64,000 nucleotides of DNA, from contig NZ_VLKC01000002.1 in assembly GCF_007830295.1 (NCBI RefSeq), forward strand, positions 1,858,513-1,922,512. The letters run 5' to 3'. The notes beneath the pieces were generated by a model. That model saw only the letters and a program-made list of their open reading frames with translations, searched no databases and was not told the DNA's origin. Shown here piece by piece: positions 1 through 9,103 of this stretch. A program made the translations under genes and the position numbers. Position 1 is the stretch's first letter. Each line of letters starts with the position of its first letter. This DNA comes from Sporomusa sp. KB1 (GTDB lineage Bacteria; Bacillota; Negativicutes; Sporomusales; Sporomusaceae).

Positions 1-1024
1 TTTTAATATATTTAGGAATACTACTATCTGATGGATCATAGTAAGCCGAATCAAAAAATACCCGTTTATCTTCAAGCACTTTTAACAGCTTGTTTTGCAG
101 CATAGGATCCATTTCACCAATTTCATCAATAAACAAGATACCGCCATGGGCATCGGTAACCAGGCCTGGCTTTGGTTCAGGCACCCCGCTGTCTGCCAAA
201 TCGCGACGAGCCCCTTGGTAGATAGGATCATGAACTGAGCCTAACAATGGATTCGTGACATCGCGGGGGTCCCAGCGCAAGGTCGTGCCATCGACCTCCA
301 CGAAGGGTGCTTCTTGGGCAAAAGGTGTCCCTTTTGTCTTTTTGGCCTCTTCCAATACCAGTCGGGCCGCCGTAGTTTTGCCAACTCCGGGTGGCCCATA
401 AAGAATAAGATGCTGAGGGTAGGGAGATGCCAGTTTGGCTCTTAGAGCCTCGACCGCCCGCTCCTGACCAATAATTTCATCAAGAGTAGTCGGACGCAAC
501 AGCTCCATAGCCGAACAGGTTAATTTGCGGGTCTCAAGCTTTTCCAATTGTGCGTATTTTTTGAGTGTCTGGGGATTTTCCACATTAGCAGGGCTTTCTT
601 CCTTAATAACCTGGGTGCGGATTTCCTGTACATATTCTTGATGGCGCTCTTCCATTTTTTCTGCAATTTTCTTTTCGATACGGTCTTCTACCGTACGGCG
701 GGCGCAGAGGTCTGCTAACTCGTCTTCAATTTCACTAAGTATCTCGGGAATATTCTGCAGGGCCGGCAGTTGATCAAGGGTAGGATCCTCAAATACCAGC
801 TTTTGCAGCGCCAACACCCGCTCATCAAGGCGGGCAGAACGCATAAGGTCCAACGCACCCAGCTTTCCGGCTTTAAGCACGACTTTTTCTGCACCTAGAA
901 CACCGGTGTACAAACCGTACAGTGCGGCTACCTGGCGTTTAAGTTGATCTTCCTGATTGCTGCAACCGCTGGCAGCGCGGTCAGATTTACCGCTGCGTAC
1001 TAGTTTGTTAAAAAAATCTTTCAT
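1..1024 (-). CDS. lonC: Spore-type Lon family ATP-dependent protease LonC, N-terminal part
   Basis: This is the N-terminal ~341 codons of a AAA+ protease; the C-terminal protease domain lies beyond the left edge. The ATG at 1024 is followed by a charged helical region of about 170 residues. Then come a Walker A motif (GPPGVGKTTAARL) and a Walker B motif (GILFIDEIGEM) with sensor-type residues. The layout, a short N-region instead of the large LonA substrate domain and insertion of the chain between Walker A and B, resembles the LonC family found in endospore formers, where the gene commonly lies beside rplI and dnaB. LonC proteins are soluble quality-control proteases. LonB is the main alternative, but it normally starts with a membrane segment and none is seen here. 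Confidence 0.8.
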   Translation of the reverse strand, partial: MKDFFNKLVRSGKSDRAASGCSNQEDQLKRQVAALYGLYTGVLGAEKVVLKAGKLGALDLMRSARLDERVLALQKLVFEDPTLDQLPALQNIPEILSEIEDELADLCARRTVEDRIEKKIAEKMEERHQEYVQEIRTQVIKEESPANVENPQTLKKYAQLEKLETRKLTCSAMELLRPTTLDEIIGQERAVEALRAKLASPYPQHLILYGPPGVGKTTAARLVLEEAKKTKGTPFAQEAPFVEVDGTTLRWDPRDVTNPLLGSVHDPIYQGARRDLADSGVPEPKPGLVTDAHGGILFIDEIGEMDPMLQNKLLKVLEDKRVFFDSAYYDPSDSSIPKYIK

Positions 1025-1049
1025 GGTAGTACCTTTCTAATAGTAAAAC

Positions 1050-1496
1050 TTACTCTGCTTTAAGGGTCACTTGAATCTGAGTACTAACTTCCGGATGCAG
1101 TTTAATGGGTACAGTAAAGGTTCCTAATGACTTGAGCGCATCTTTAAGCTCAATTTTGCGTTTGTCAAGCTCAAGCTTATGCTCTTTAACCAAAGCATCA
1201 GCAATATCCTTTGCCGTAACTGAGCCAAACAAGCGACCGCCTTCTCCCATCTTTACAGGAATACTGACAGTAATTTTAGTCATCTGCGCTGCCAGTAGCT
1301 TAGCCTCATCAAGTGCACGCTCTTTCTTGCGCTCCTCGGCAACCTTTTGCAAATTGGCATTATTCACGTTATTGGCAGTAGCCATAATGGCCAGTTTTTG
1401 CGGCAAAAGATAATTGCGGGCATAACCCTCTGATACTTCAATTATATCACCTTTTTTACCGAGTTTTTTCACTTCTTGCTGCAGAATTACTTTCAT
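1050..1496 (-). CDS. rplI: 50S ribosomal protein L9
   Basis: The product is a 148-residue L9, which binds 23S rRNA domain V through its N-terminal domain and reaches across the ribosome with a long helix. The N-terminus MKVILQQEVKKLGKKGD is diagnostic, followed by the glycine/tyrosine-rich rRNA-binding loop (EGYARNYLLP). The ATG at 1496 is chosen over the GTG three codons upstream because it gives the canonical MKVIL start and has GGAG ten bases upstream. The first 41 bases lie inside the 3' end of gdpP in another frame, so the two genes are probably translationally coupled. Confidence 0.97.
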   Translation of the reverse strand: MKVILQQEVKKLGKKGDIIEVSEGYARNYLLPQKLAIMATANNVNNANLQKVAEERKKERALDEAKLLAAQMTKITVSIPVKMGEGGRLFGSVTAKDIADALVKEHKLELDKRKIELKDALKSLGTFTVPIKLHPEVSTQIQVTLKAE

Positions 1497-3462
1497 GTGT
1501 TGCACTCTCCTTTATATAACTATCAACAATCTCTATCAGCTTGGCTTTAGCCGTTTTAGCATCCATATTTTTCATTTTAGCACCAGCTACCGATTGATGA
1601 CCACCGCCACCTAGCTGTTCCATAATGACTTGGACATTAAGATCGCCGGTAGACCTGGCACTGATACCAATGCCATCTTCGATATTAAACAAAACAAAGC
1701 TTACACGTACTCCCTCAATATTTAGCAGCATATCTGCTGTCTGAGCGGCAGTTACCTGAGCATTTCTTATATCAACCGGACAGACAGCAATCACTACCCC
1801 GTCATGTGGCATTTCGGTATTTTCAATAATAGTTGCCTGGCTCTTCATAGTCTCAAAATCAACTCGGAATAAATGCCGAACCAGCGTGGGGTCAGCCCCG
1901 GACCGTCGCAGGTAAGAAGCAGCTTCAAAGGTCCGAACTCCGGTCTGAACAGCAAAGTTTTTGGTGTCTACGACCAGACCGGCATACAGCGCCGATGCCT
2001 CCAGTCGGTTTAATTCGATTTTATCATCAAAATAACCTAACAGCTCTGTGACCAGCTCACTTGTCGAAGAAGCTGACGGTTCCAGGTAAATCAGCAGGGT
2101 ATTGGCAATAATCGTCTCAGCCCGGCGGTGATGGTCAATAATAACCGTTCGCTCCGCTCTGGCTAAGACATCCGGCGCTGCCGCCAGCTCAGGGCGATGG
2201 GTATCAACAACAAACACCAGTGCTCTGGAATTAACTAAAAGCCCTGCCTGCATCGGCGATATGAATAGATCCCGGTATTCCTCATAGTCAAGCAGTAACT
2301 CCGACAATTTGTCAATAGCCATCCCTGGCTGACTAACAACAATTTTCACTTGTTTACCCATATGGCGAACCATTTTGGCTACACCTAGGGCTGCCCCCAG
2401 GCTGTCAAAGTCCTCACCCGTATGGCCCATAACCACAATACTATCCGATTGGTCAATAAGTTCCCTAATGGCCTGCGCTACAATTCTGGCTTTAACTCTA
2501 GTATTTTTTTCAACCGCCTTGGCTTTGCCCCCAAAGAACTGGACTTTCCCGCTAATATTGACAGCTGCCTGATCCCCGCCACGGCTTAAGGCCAAATCCA
2601 ACCCAGCCTGCGCCCGCTGGCCCAGTTCTGCCATTGAGTTTTCCCCGGTTGCTGCGCCAATACTTAAGGTCACAGGGATTTTGTTGCCTGCCTGTATGCC
2701 GCGAATTCTGTCTAAAATCTCAAACTTATCACCAGTCATTAGGCGGTCAAGTGCATAGCGGGTTACAACAGCGATATACGTATCTTCCGTATACTTTTTC
2801 AGATGACCATCCAGCTCTGTCATCCACTCTGCCAGCATCCGGTTAACCTCGCCTAGGATAGCCGTACGCTGACTTTCTGTCAGCCCAGTTAATGCATCAC
2901 TATAATTATCAATCTGAATATAGGCTAAGACTGTCTGAATGCGGTTACCTGCTTCCTTGTCAGCCTCAAATTCAGTAACATCTGACAGATATAGCGCCGT
3001 AAGAGCTGTTGGCTCAGCCACGCGGTAGATAATCTCATAATGACGCATGCCTACCGAAAACTTAATCTGTCCATCTTTACCTACAATTTTATCAAGTGGC
3101 AGTGTTGGCCAGATTTTTAGTAACGACTGACCGGGTTCTACCGGTTCTGTCACCCATTCTGTCAGCAATTTATTACGCCAGTGAATACTTCCTTGATCAT
3201 CAATAATTACAATGGCTAGCGGCAACTTATTAAAAACCTGGGCGGCGGCGGTGTCCACACAACGTCCCATCGTTTCCAAGTAATTCTTTACTTCCCGTTG
3301 CCTGGCCGAATAGCGTTCCCGTCCATATAGATAAAGCATATATAATAGAACCGCACCCAATGCGGCCGCGTAGGGATTATAATAGCTGATAATCAGCACA
3401 AAAACAGTAGTTACGGCCAGGTAGATACGAGTATCAAACCAAAATGAGGGTCCCTGCGGCAT
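1456..3462 (-). CDS. gdpP: Cyclic-di-AMP phosphodiesterase GdpP
   Basis: GdpP hydrolyses c-di-AMP to pApA at the membrane. The 668 residues show two membrane segments (about 12-45), a PAS domain (about 75-165), a degenerate GGDEF domain (about 170-300) and a DHH/DHHA1 phosphodiesterase. Metal-binding motifs are intact: GHTGEDFD (346-353), DTH (420-422), DHH (443-445) and GGGGH (618-622). Length and order match B. subtilis GdpP (YybT). The start has AGGAGG eight bases upstream. It sits between yybS and rplI, as in many Firmicutes, and its 3' end overlaps rplI by 41 bases. Confidence 0.95.
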   Translation of the reverse strand: MPQGPSFWFDTRIYLAVTTVFVLIISYYNPYAAALGAVLLYMLYLYGRERYSARQREVKNYLETMGRCVDTAAAQVFNKLPLAIVIIDDQGSIHWRNKLLTEWVTEPVEPGQSLLKIWPTLPLDKIVGKDGQIKFSVGMRHYEIIYRVAEPTALTALYLSDVTEFEADKEAGNRIQTVLAYIQIDNYSDALTGLTESQRTAILGEVNRMLAEWMTELDGHLKKYTEDTYIAVVTRYALDRLMTGDKFEILDRIRGIQAGNKIPVTLSIGAATGENSMAELGQRAQAGLDLALSRGGDQAAVNISGKVQFFGGKAKAVEKNTRVKARIVAQAIRELIDQSDSIVVMGHTGEDFDSLGAALGVAKMVRHMGKQVKIVVSQPGMAIDKLSELLLDYEEYRDLFISPMQAGLLVNSRALVFVVDTHRPELAAAPDVLARAERTVIIDHHRRAETIIANTLLIYLEPSASSTSELVTELLGYFDDKIELNRLEASALYAGLVVDTKNFAVQTGVRTFEAASYLRRSGADPTLVRHLFRVDFETMKSQATIIENTEMPHDGVVIAVCPVDIRNAQVTAAQTADMLLNIEGVRVSFVLFNIEDGIGISARSTGDLNVQVIMEQLGGGGHQSVAGAKMKNMDAKTAKAKLIEIVDSYIKESATHESNSAARSEKTR

Positions 3463-3477
3463 TGTTTTTTCCTCCTG

Positions 3478-4437
3478 TCACTCCATTTTTGGAGTACGCA
3501 GTTGACGATAGTCGAAAATAAGATCAAAGGCACCACCAATAATCAGCGCCTGCATGAATATAGGGTTAGACAGTATCAAGAATAGTATAATACCGCGGAC
3601 AATTCTTGACAAATTGTATTTATCGGTAAGAAAGTAAACCAGCGCCATCCCCTGCACAAATAAAAGCATGGTGGTAATTACCTGGAGGTTCATGCCGGTA
3701 TTAGACAATAACTCAAGCTCCCTGGTTTTACCCCAATAGATAGCAACAAAGGACACTGCTAAAGCATAGACAGTGGCACGAGGCATCGACCAATGCCGAA
3801 AAGGGGGAAATGATTCGATACGCTGACCCAGTCTAGCCAGCACAGCTTTCGCTACTTGGAAGTTTAAGAAGGTGTCAACAAACGCTGCTAACACAAAGCC
3901 CGCAGGCAAAATAACTTTCATAAGCTCCAGCATGGGCTTCATGGTAGCCTCCATGCGAGCCAGTTCTTCTGCCGGCATGCCCATCCCCCGGTAAAAAGCC
4001 ATAGCCTGCTCAAGACCTGTGGCCATGGCTTCGGTCTGCAGATTAAGGGGATTAAATCCCATTACAGCAGCTGTGACAGCAAGTACTGCAAGCTTGGAAA
4101 TTAGGGATGCTGACGCCCCAAGGAGCAGTGTCTTGATAGGAGAAAAACCCTGCCTTAGACCATATCCCAAGGCAATACCGATTAAGCCAAAACCTACCAC
4201 TACCGATACAGCCGTAAGCGGGTGCATGATAAGGGCAATAATAGCGCCTGAGGCAGCCACAGCCATAATACTCCATTTATAGCCATGCCGCACACCCAAA
4301 AGCACGATCGGCACAGGCCAAAGTAAATTGACGAAAGCACCAATTATTGGCAAATAGGTGCTGATGAGCGCAAACAGTATAGCAACTGCGGTAAGTACAC
4401 CGCCTTCGACAACTGGTCTAACCGGACTTTTTTGCAT
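3478..4437 (-). CDS. yybS: DUF2232 membrane protein, YybS family
   Basis: This is a 319-residue polytopic membrane protein with about eight hydrophobic segments, assigned to the YybS/DUF2232 family by its position directly before gdpP and its overall layout. A short GV/GI-rich pair of helices is followed by a loop containing many Met and Glu residues near 150-175. Family members resemble S-components of energy-coupling transporters, but substrate and role are unknown. Only 15 bases separate it from gdpP and 3 bases from the upstream MazG-like gene, so the three are probably one transcript. Confidence 0.8.
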   Translation of the reverse strand: MQKSPVRPVVEGGVLTAVAILFALISTYLPIIGAFVNLLWPVPIVLLGVRHGYKWSIMAVAASGAIIALIMHPLTAVSVVVGFGLIGIALGYGLRQGFSPIKTLLLGASASLISKLAVLAVTAAVMGFNPLNLQTEAMATGLEQAMAFYRGMGMPAEELARMEATMKPMLELMKVILPAGFVLAAFVDTFLNFQVAKAVLARLGQRIESFPPFRHWSMPRATVYALAVSFVAIYWGKTRELELLSNTGMNLQVITTMLLFVQGMALVYFLTDKYNLSRIVRGIILFLILSNPIFMQALIIGGAFDLIFDYRQLRTPKME

Positions 4438-4440
4438 AGG

Positions 4441-4749
4441 TCACCTCTTCTGGCGAAGATAGCGGCGATATTCGCTCATATCTCCAAACCAACGTTCTGT
4501 TTCTGTTTCCTGTTTTATATTGTGTCCAAGCCGAGTATTTACAATCTCCTCCATCTCGGGATACTCAATCCCCAGACGCCGCCCGAGAACAAAGGCTGAA
4601 ATTATTAGTTGAGCCAGCGCGTCCCCAATAGCCTCTCGCTTATTATGAGCCATCGCCTGATATAGTTTTCCCACTTCAGTCAACAGATCTGCTTTGAGTC
4701 CCTCAATTAGCCTTAGCTTGTGCAAGATATCCGATTCCTGGGAGAACAC
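4441..4749 (-). CDS. MazG-like family protein
   Basis: This small helical protein of 102 residues has an acidic/His pattern (LTEVGKLYQAM...KREAIGDALAQLIISAF...RRLG) typical of all-alpha NTP pyrophosphohydrolase-like (MazG-like) folds. The usual ExxE...ExxD metal-binding set is only partly visible (E26, then E39 to D43), so catalytic competence is uncertain. The GTG start has AAGGAGG seven bases upstream. It leads the likely mazG-like/yybS/gdpP/rplI operon. It could instead be a non-enzymatic helical adaptor. Confidence 0.6.
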   Translation of the reverse strand: MFSQESDILHKLRLIEGLKADLLTEVGKLYQAMAHNKREAIGDALAQLIISAFVLGRRLGIEYPEMEEIVNTRLGHNIKQETETERWFGDMSEYRRYLRQKR

Positions 4750-4902
4750 GCGACCGCCTCCTTATTCCACCTTACTATATTCTAAAAGCAATTGCATATT
4801 TCCTGCTTTAACTTTAGATAAAGTAAGATGAGAGCTTCCGATGGGGCTTAAACCCAATTTGCAGCTAAATCTCATTTGGCCATCGGTGAAAATAGTAGGA
4901 AA

Positions 4903-4922
4903 CCCCGGCTATAAAGCCGGGG
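4903..4922 (-). terminator. Hairpin terminator after the PAS histidine kinase
   Basis: An 8-bp GC-rich stem (4903-4910 with 4915-4922, loop ATAA) lies 24 bases past the stop of the kinase. On the minus strand it is followed by GTTTCC and a later TTTT, so the U-tract is weak. The 4750-4946 gap holds nothing else that I recognise. Confidence 0.55.
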
Positions 4923-4946
4923 CCAAAGTAATGTGTTATCATTAAC

Positions 4947-6434
4947 TTACTGACTAAATCGAATATAGAAGGTTGTACCTTCAGCACCAGTAGCTACCTC
5001 AATTTTACCCTTATGGCGTTCAACAATACCATAGCATACCGTCAAACCCAAGCCTGTGCCATTATTCTTGCTGGTTAAAAACGGCGTACCCAGCTTGGCT
5101 AAAATTTGAGGTGGAATACCTATGCCCTGATCCTGTATTGCCAGTACAACCTGATCCTCTTCCTCGTATGTCCTAACCGTCACTACCCCTGGTTGTTCCA
5201 TCGCTTCAAGGCCATTGCGAACTAAGTTGAGTAAAAGCTGCCTTATTTCCTTATCATCTAAAAGAAGGCAGCGTATCTTCCCCAGTTCCAATACAACAGT
5301 ACTGCCTGATGCTACAGCAGCTGTTGCCAGCAAAGGCTCTATCGCTTTAATAATCGTATTTAGGTCTGTTTCAACATGACAAGACGGCTTGTTCTTGACT
5401 ACTGCCAAAAACTCGGAGATAATCGAATTGGCACGATCTAGTTCAGTAATCATAAGCTCAAAATATTCCTGATAGGGCTTACATTCCTCTTTCTTGAGCA
5501 ACATCTGCAGAAAACCCCGGACAGTAGTCATTGGATTCCGGACTTCGTGGCTAATGCCTGCCGCCATTTGGCCCACAAGATCCAGACCGTCCAGGCGCAT
5601 CATCTCACTTTTCATAAGTTTGGCATCTGTGACATCAGTTGCCATCCCTAATATTTGAGTATCTCCGTCAACAACTATCTTTTCCGCTGAAAACAACGCA
5701 GACCGGATCTGCCCAGCTTTGGTCATAAGGGTTATCTCCATATTGCGGACATACCCCTCCTGCCAAAATTTATACTCAATATCTTCAAATACCGCCTGCG
5801 ACCATAAACCAATTTCGACAGGAGTACGCCCGATAACCTCTTCTTTTTTCCAACCTGTTACTTTCACGAAACTGCTATTGGCATTAAGAATCCGCCCCTG
5901 CTGGTCACTAATGCTCATTAAGCTGGGCATAACATTGAAAGCGGCATAAAACTGTTCATTAGCACGACGCAGCTCAGCGGTATTTTTCGCAACTAAATGG
6001 GCTAACTGTTGCTGGTAAGTCTCTACTTCCCGTCGCAATTGGACATGCTTTGATACATCCGCTATTGTCACAAGTAAGGCAATAGCCACCCCATCGAGTT
6101 CCAGTCGTTTTAGCGTCCAGTCAATATACTGCCAACCATTCAGTGATTTCCACTCATTTATAGTATAACATCCGCCAGTTGTGATAATTTGCTTAGCAAT
6201 ATTCGTTAGCTTTTCTGCCTGAACAGCCCCGAATTTTTCGCACATAACCTCATAGATCGTGCGTCCAATCAGTCTTTCAGAATCCATTTCCATTATATTG
6301 CTAAACAGCTTATTGATCTGCACATATCTTTGTCGGGTATCAACTACAGCAATGCCTAGCGTCGCTTGATCAAGAGCGGCAGCAAGAATAGTCGCTTTAA
6401 GTTTGCACGAAACATCTTTATCCTCATACTGCAC
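4947..6434 (-). CDS. PAS-domain sensor histidine kinase (cytoplasmic)
   Basis: This is a two-component sensor kinase of about 495 residues with no membrane segment. It has two PAS domains (about 15-125 and 165-275), a short coiled coil between them, a HisKA domain with H-box GISHEVRNPMTT (His about 296) and a HATPase_c domain with N-box LLNLVRNGLEAM, G1 DQGIGIPP and G2 NGTGLGLTVCYG. This architecture resembles KinA/KinE-type or NtrB-like kinases; in a spore former it could feed Spo0F, but no response regulator is adjacent. GTG 6434 is chosen because GGAGG lies exactly eight bases upstream; an in-frame ATG at 6488 would add 18 residues but has only a weak ribosome binding site. Confidence 0.85.
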   Translation of the reverse strand: MQYEDKDVSCKLKATILAAALDQATLGIAVVDTRQRYVQINKLFSNIMEMDSERLIGRTIYEVMCEKFGAVQAEKLTNIAKQIITTGGCYTINEWKSLNGWQYIDWTLKRLELDGVAIALLVTIADVSKHVQLRREVETYQQQLAHLVAKNTAELRRANEQFYAAFNVMPSLMSISDQQGRILNANSSFVKVTGWKKEEVIGRTPVEIGLWSQAVFEDIEYKFWQEGYVRNMEITLMTKAGQIRSALFSAEKIVVDGDTQILGMATDVTDAKLMKSEMMRLDGLDLVGQMAAGISHEVRNPMTTVRGFLQMLLKKEECKPYQEYFELMITELDRANSIISEFLAVVKNKPSCHVETDLNTIIKAIEPLLATAAVASGSTVVLELGKIRCLLLDDKEIRQLLLNLVRNGLEAMEQPGVVTVRTYEEEDQVVLAIQDQGIGIPPQILAKLGTPFLTSKNNGTGLGLTVCYGIVERHKGKIEVATGAEGTTFYIRFSQ

Positions 6435-6614
6435 AGATTTATCCTCCATGTCTGACAGGTATCTGTACCATCCTTGGTATCTATTCATTCTATCTTTATC
6501 AGTATATTCTCAATACATCTTTTCCCTATATATTCCATGCAAATTGAAATATTCCTTTTTTACAAAATAAAAACAGTAGGACAAAAGTCTTATTTTGTAC
6601 CCTACTGTAAAAAA

Positions 6615-6654
6615 AAAAGGGCAAAAATCCCTCATATAGGATTTTTGCCCTTTT
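6615..6654 (-). terminator. Strong intrinsic terminator of the rpsF-ssb-rpsR operon
   Basis: A perfect 16-bp stem (6615-6630 with 6639-6654) encloses an 8-base loop. On the minus strand it is followed by a run of U from the A-tract at 6609-6618. It lies 7 bases after the rpsR stop and could also work for plus-strand transcription. Confidence 0.9.
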
Positions 6655-6661
6655 CTATTTG

Positions 6662-6898
6662 TTATTCTGCAGTAAACGGCAGCAAGGCGATATTACGCGC
6701 CCGTTTTACAGCCAGTGTCAATTGACGTTGATGTTTAGCACAGTTGCCTGAAATGCGGCGCGGCAGAATTTTGCCCCGCTCGGTGGTATACCGGCGCAAT
6801 TTAGGAACTTCTTTATAATCAATATCAGTTGCTTTATCAACACAGAAACTACAAACTTTTTTCTTCGGTTTGCGGCCTCTTTCGCGTTTCATAGCCAT
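6662..6898 (-). CDS. rpsR: 30S ribosomal protein S18
   Basis: This 78-residue S18 joins S6 on the platform of the small subunit. It shows the typical basic N-terminus and the conserved core [19 protein letters not shown]-like segment followed by [16 protein letters not shown]. The N-terminus carries a CSFC pair plus the downstream Cys, as in zinc-ribbon-containing S18 variants, though only some of the ligands are obvious. The ATG has AAGGGGGG upstream. It is the last gene of the rpsF-ssb-rpsR operon, an order conserved across bacteria. Confidence 0.97.
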   Translation of the reverse strand: MAMKRERGRKPKKKVCSFCVDKATDIDYKEVPKLRRYTTERGKILPRRISGNCAKHQRQLTLAVKRARNIALLPFTAE

Positions 6899-6913
6899 TT
6901 ATTTACCCCCCTT

Positions 6914-7309
6914 TTAAAATGGGATTTCCTCATCAGGGAAGACATCTTTGCCGAATGAATTTACATCTATATTCCCGGCATCCCCACTGGGCGCCTGTTT
7001 GCGTTCCAGGAATTCGATGGACTGCGCTACGACTTCGGCGACGCGACGCTTCTGACCATCATTAGCTTCATAAGAACGAATCTGTAACCGGCCATCGACA
7101 AGTACCTTCTGGCCTTTTGTCAAGTTGTTACCACAAGTCTCGGCCAATTTTTCCCAGGCCACAATCGGAATAAAATCTGCGTTATTTTGTCCCTGGCCGC
7201 TACTGAAGCGGTTAACTGCCAGATTAAATGAAGCTACCGCTTTGCCGCTCTGAGTATATCTTACTTCAGGATCTTGTGCCAAGCGGCCGACAAGGATGAC
7301 TTTATTCAT
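6914..7309 (-). CDS. ssb: Single-stranded DNA-binding protein
   Basis: SSB coats single-stranded DNA in replication and repair. The 131-residue protein has the OB fold (MNKVILVGRLAQDPEVRYTQ at the start, then the conserved W in VAWEKLAETC) and the C-terminal partner-binding tip ending DEEIPF. The linker is short for a Firmicute SSB, though the tip is intact. It lies between rpsF and rpsR with 27- and 15-base gaps and is co-transcribed with them. Confidence 0.97.
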   Translation of the reverse strand: MNKVILVGRLAQDPEVRYTQSGKAVASFNLAVNRFSSGQGQNNADFIPIVAWEKLAETCGNNLTKGQKVLVDGRLQIRSYEANDGQKRRVAEVVAQSIEFLERKQAPSGDAGNIDVNSFGKDVFPDEEIPF

Positions 7310-7336
7310 ATATCCTCACACCTCCTGGCTCAAGAA

Positions 7337-7621
7337 TTAGTCTTCCAATTTAATAACCATGTGTTTCAGAACATCATCGGTAATTTTAAGCACACGCTCA
7401 AGTTCGAATACAGTTGCCGGCTCAGATGTAAAGTTAATTAGGGTGTAATACCCGTCTATGAAGTCTTTTACTTCATAGGCCAAACGTTTTTTACCCCAAC
7501 GGTCAATCTTTTCCACGTTGCCGCCTGTGTTTTTAATAATGTTTTCAAACTTGGCGATAGTAGTATTAATTGCTTCTTCTTCACCAGGCTTAACAATAAT
7601 CACGACTTCGTATTTTCTCAC
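7337..7621 (-). CDS. rpsF: 30S ribosomal protein S6
   Basis: S6 binds S18 on the 30S platform. The 94-residue sequence starts MRKYEVVIIVKPGEEE and has the family core GGNVEKIDRWGKKRLAYEVKDFIDGYY. The GTG start follows GGAGGAGGTGATTTC, a strong binding site. It is the first gene of the operon. The ~100-base leader between the promoter and the gene may carry the S6:S18 autoregulatory site known in many bacteria, but I could not verify its loop motif. Confidence 0.97.
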   Translation of the reverse strand: MRKYEVVIIVKPGEEEAINTTIAKFENIIKNTGGNVEKIDRWGKKRLAYEVKDFIDGYYTLINFTSEPATVFELERVLKITDDVLKHMVIKLED

Positions 7622-7719
7622 GAAATCACCTCCTCCTATGGACTATTGGCCCCCGACAGTGAGAGCAGGGAAGGTCTTGCATAACAAAACCAATGTCACA
7701 TTATGTATGCGACTAAATT

Positions 7720-7749
7720 ATTATATCATTAATTATCCGGTAAATGCAA
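7720..7749 (-). promoter_or_regulatory. Likely sigma-A promoter of rpsF-ssb-rpsR
   Basis: On the minus strand TTGCAT (7744-7749) and TATAAT (7720-7725) are separated by 18 bases. The predicted start is about 90 bases before rpsF. The -35 part overlaps the terminator hairpin of the upstream MFS gene. Confidence 0.65.
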
Positions 7750-7766
7750 GCAAAAACACTTGCATT
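7743..7766 (-). terminator. Hairpin at the end of the MFS transporter gene
   Basis: An 8-bp inverted repeat (7743-7750 with 7759-7766) begins at the stop codon of the MFS gene. It is followed by TTTA on the minus strand, so it is a modest terminator. It shares bases with the rpsF -35 region. Confidence 0.5.
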
Positions 7767-8992
7767 CAATTAAGTTTTGATGCTTTTATAGTAACCTCAG
7801 TCAGATTAAGCGATTTCTGCCCTGGTTGAGGAATGGCAAAGGCAATAGCAATAGCAATGACAATGGAAAGAAGTGACCACAGCAGTGCCCCCTCAAGACC
7901 AATATAATCTCCTAAAGCACCGGTAATAGCTGCGCCCACACCGCCCAGACCAAAAGACAGACCTAACATCATTCCTGAGGCCATCGCGGCATTATCAGGA
8001 ATGATTTCCTGTGCCCACACAACCGAGGTTGGAACAGTGCTCTGGATCAGTACACCACTGGCAGCTAATAATAAATAGCTTACTGGCGAAGGACTCATAT
8101 TTACTAAAAATAAATACGTAACAGGCAAACTCAATACTAATGCACCAAGCACGGCATTCTTGCGCCCAACCTTATCTCCTACCCAGCCGCCAAGCAATGC
8201 ACCGCCCGCTCCGCTCATCAGAAATATTGTCAGCATACTGGCAACCACCGCCGGCGGCTGTCCTGCCTTCGCAAGAGCCACTGGCAAAAAAGTAGGCAAC
8301 GCAACTTGCATCCATGACCTAAGCGCATTAACGCAATTTAAAAGAATAAGCCCGCGTGATTTGTACCAGCACTCTCCTTGCTGGCCAACCTCAGTTTGAC
8401 TATGTTTTGCTGCCGGACTAATATCTACTTTATGAAGACCGGCCAAATAGGACGCCCCAGTTACGATAAATCCTGGGATTATCAGCCATATCAAGCTGGC
8501 CGTACCGCCCGCATTCAAACAGTATAGAATAATAGCCGGAGCTAGGGCAAAGCCAGCATTACCGCCAAATATAAATACTGACATGGCAGTTCCCTTTGTC
8601 TCCTCTGTTACCACCTTCCCCATCAGACTGGCAGCCAACGGATGGAAAATAGAAGCCCCCAGACCTGCTAGGCCAACCAATAGGAATAACGCAAACTTGC
8701 TATTTGCTAGTCCTGCCAGGCAAATAAATACCGCGCTTACCGGTGTTGTAACAAGAATAAGCCAGGCATAACCATATTTGTCAATCAGATAGCCGCCTAG
8801 AGGCTGCAGCATACTGGATATAACTGAATAAGCCATAACCAGCATACCGCTCAAGGTCAGCGACATCTCTAGCTGTGTCATAACAAGCGGCAATAATGCC
8901 GGTAAAAAATTAGCATAAAAATCGCTAAAAAAGTGTCCGGCTCCTAATAACGATACATTAAATACAATGGAACTTCTAAACTTACTGCCCAC
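7766..8992 (-). CDS. MFS transporter, fosmidomycin-resistance (Fsr)-like
   Basis: A 408-residue major facilitator protein with 12 hydrophobic segments. The N-terminus GHFFSDFYANFLPALLPLV is characteristic of the Fsr family, which exports fosmidomycin in E. coli; the native substrate in anaerobes is usually unknown. The MFS loop motif DKYG (after TM2) and GDKVGRKNAVL (after TM8) are visible. The GTG start has GGAGG eight bases upstream. It is a single gene flanked by terminators on both sides, so it is probably a stand-alone unit. Confidence 0.85.
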   Translation of the reverse strand: MGSKFRSSIVFNVSLLGAGHFFSDFYANFLPALLPLVMTQLEMSLTLSGMLVMAYSVISSMLQPLGGYLIDKYGYAWLILVTTPVSAVFICLAGLANSKFALFLLVGLAGLGASIFHPLAASLMGKVVTEETKGTAMSVFIFGGNAGFALAPAIILYCLNAGGTASLIWLIIPGFIVTGASYLAGLHKVDISPAAKHSQTEVGQQGECWYKSRGLILLNCVNALRSWMQVALPTFLPVALAKAGQPPAVVASMLTIFLMSGAGGALLGGWVGDKVGRKNAVLGALVLSLPVTYLFLVNMSPSPVSYLLLAASGVLIQSTVPTSVVWAQEIIPDNAAMASGMMLGLSFGLGGVGAAITGALGDYIGLEGALLWSLLSIVIAIAIAFAIPQPGQKSLNLTEVTIKASKLN

Positions 8993-9061
8993 TATGCTAT
9001 CCTCCTATACATACTACACATTAATACCTTGCTATACTTTTTTTATGTGGAATATAGTAAA

Positions 9062-9100
9062 AGAAAAGAGCGGCTTTTTGAGCCCGCTCCGCTCTTTTCT
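9062..9100 (-). terminator. Terminator after ychF
   Basis: A 12-bp perfect stem (9062-9073 with 9089-9100) surrounds a 15-base region that can pair further inside. It lies 3 bases after the ychF stop. The minus-strand tail is U-rich but mixed. Confidence 0.75.
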
Positions 9101-9103
9101 ATA

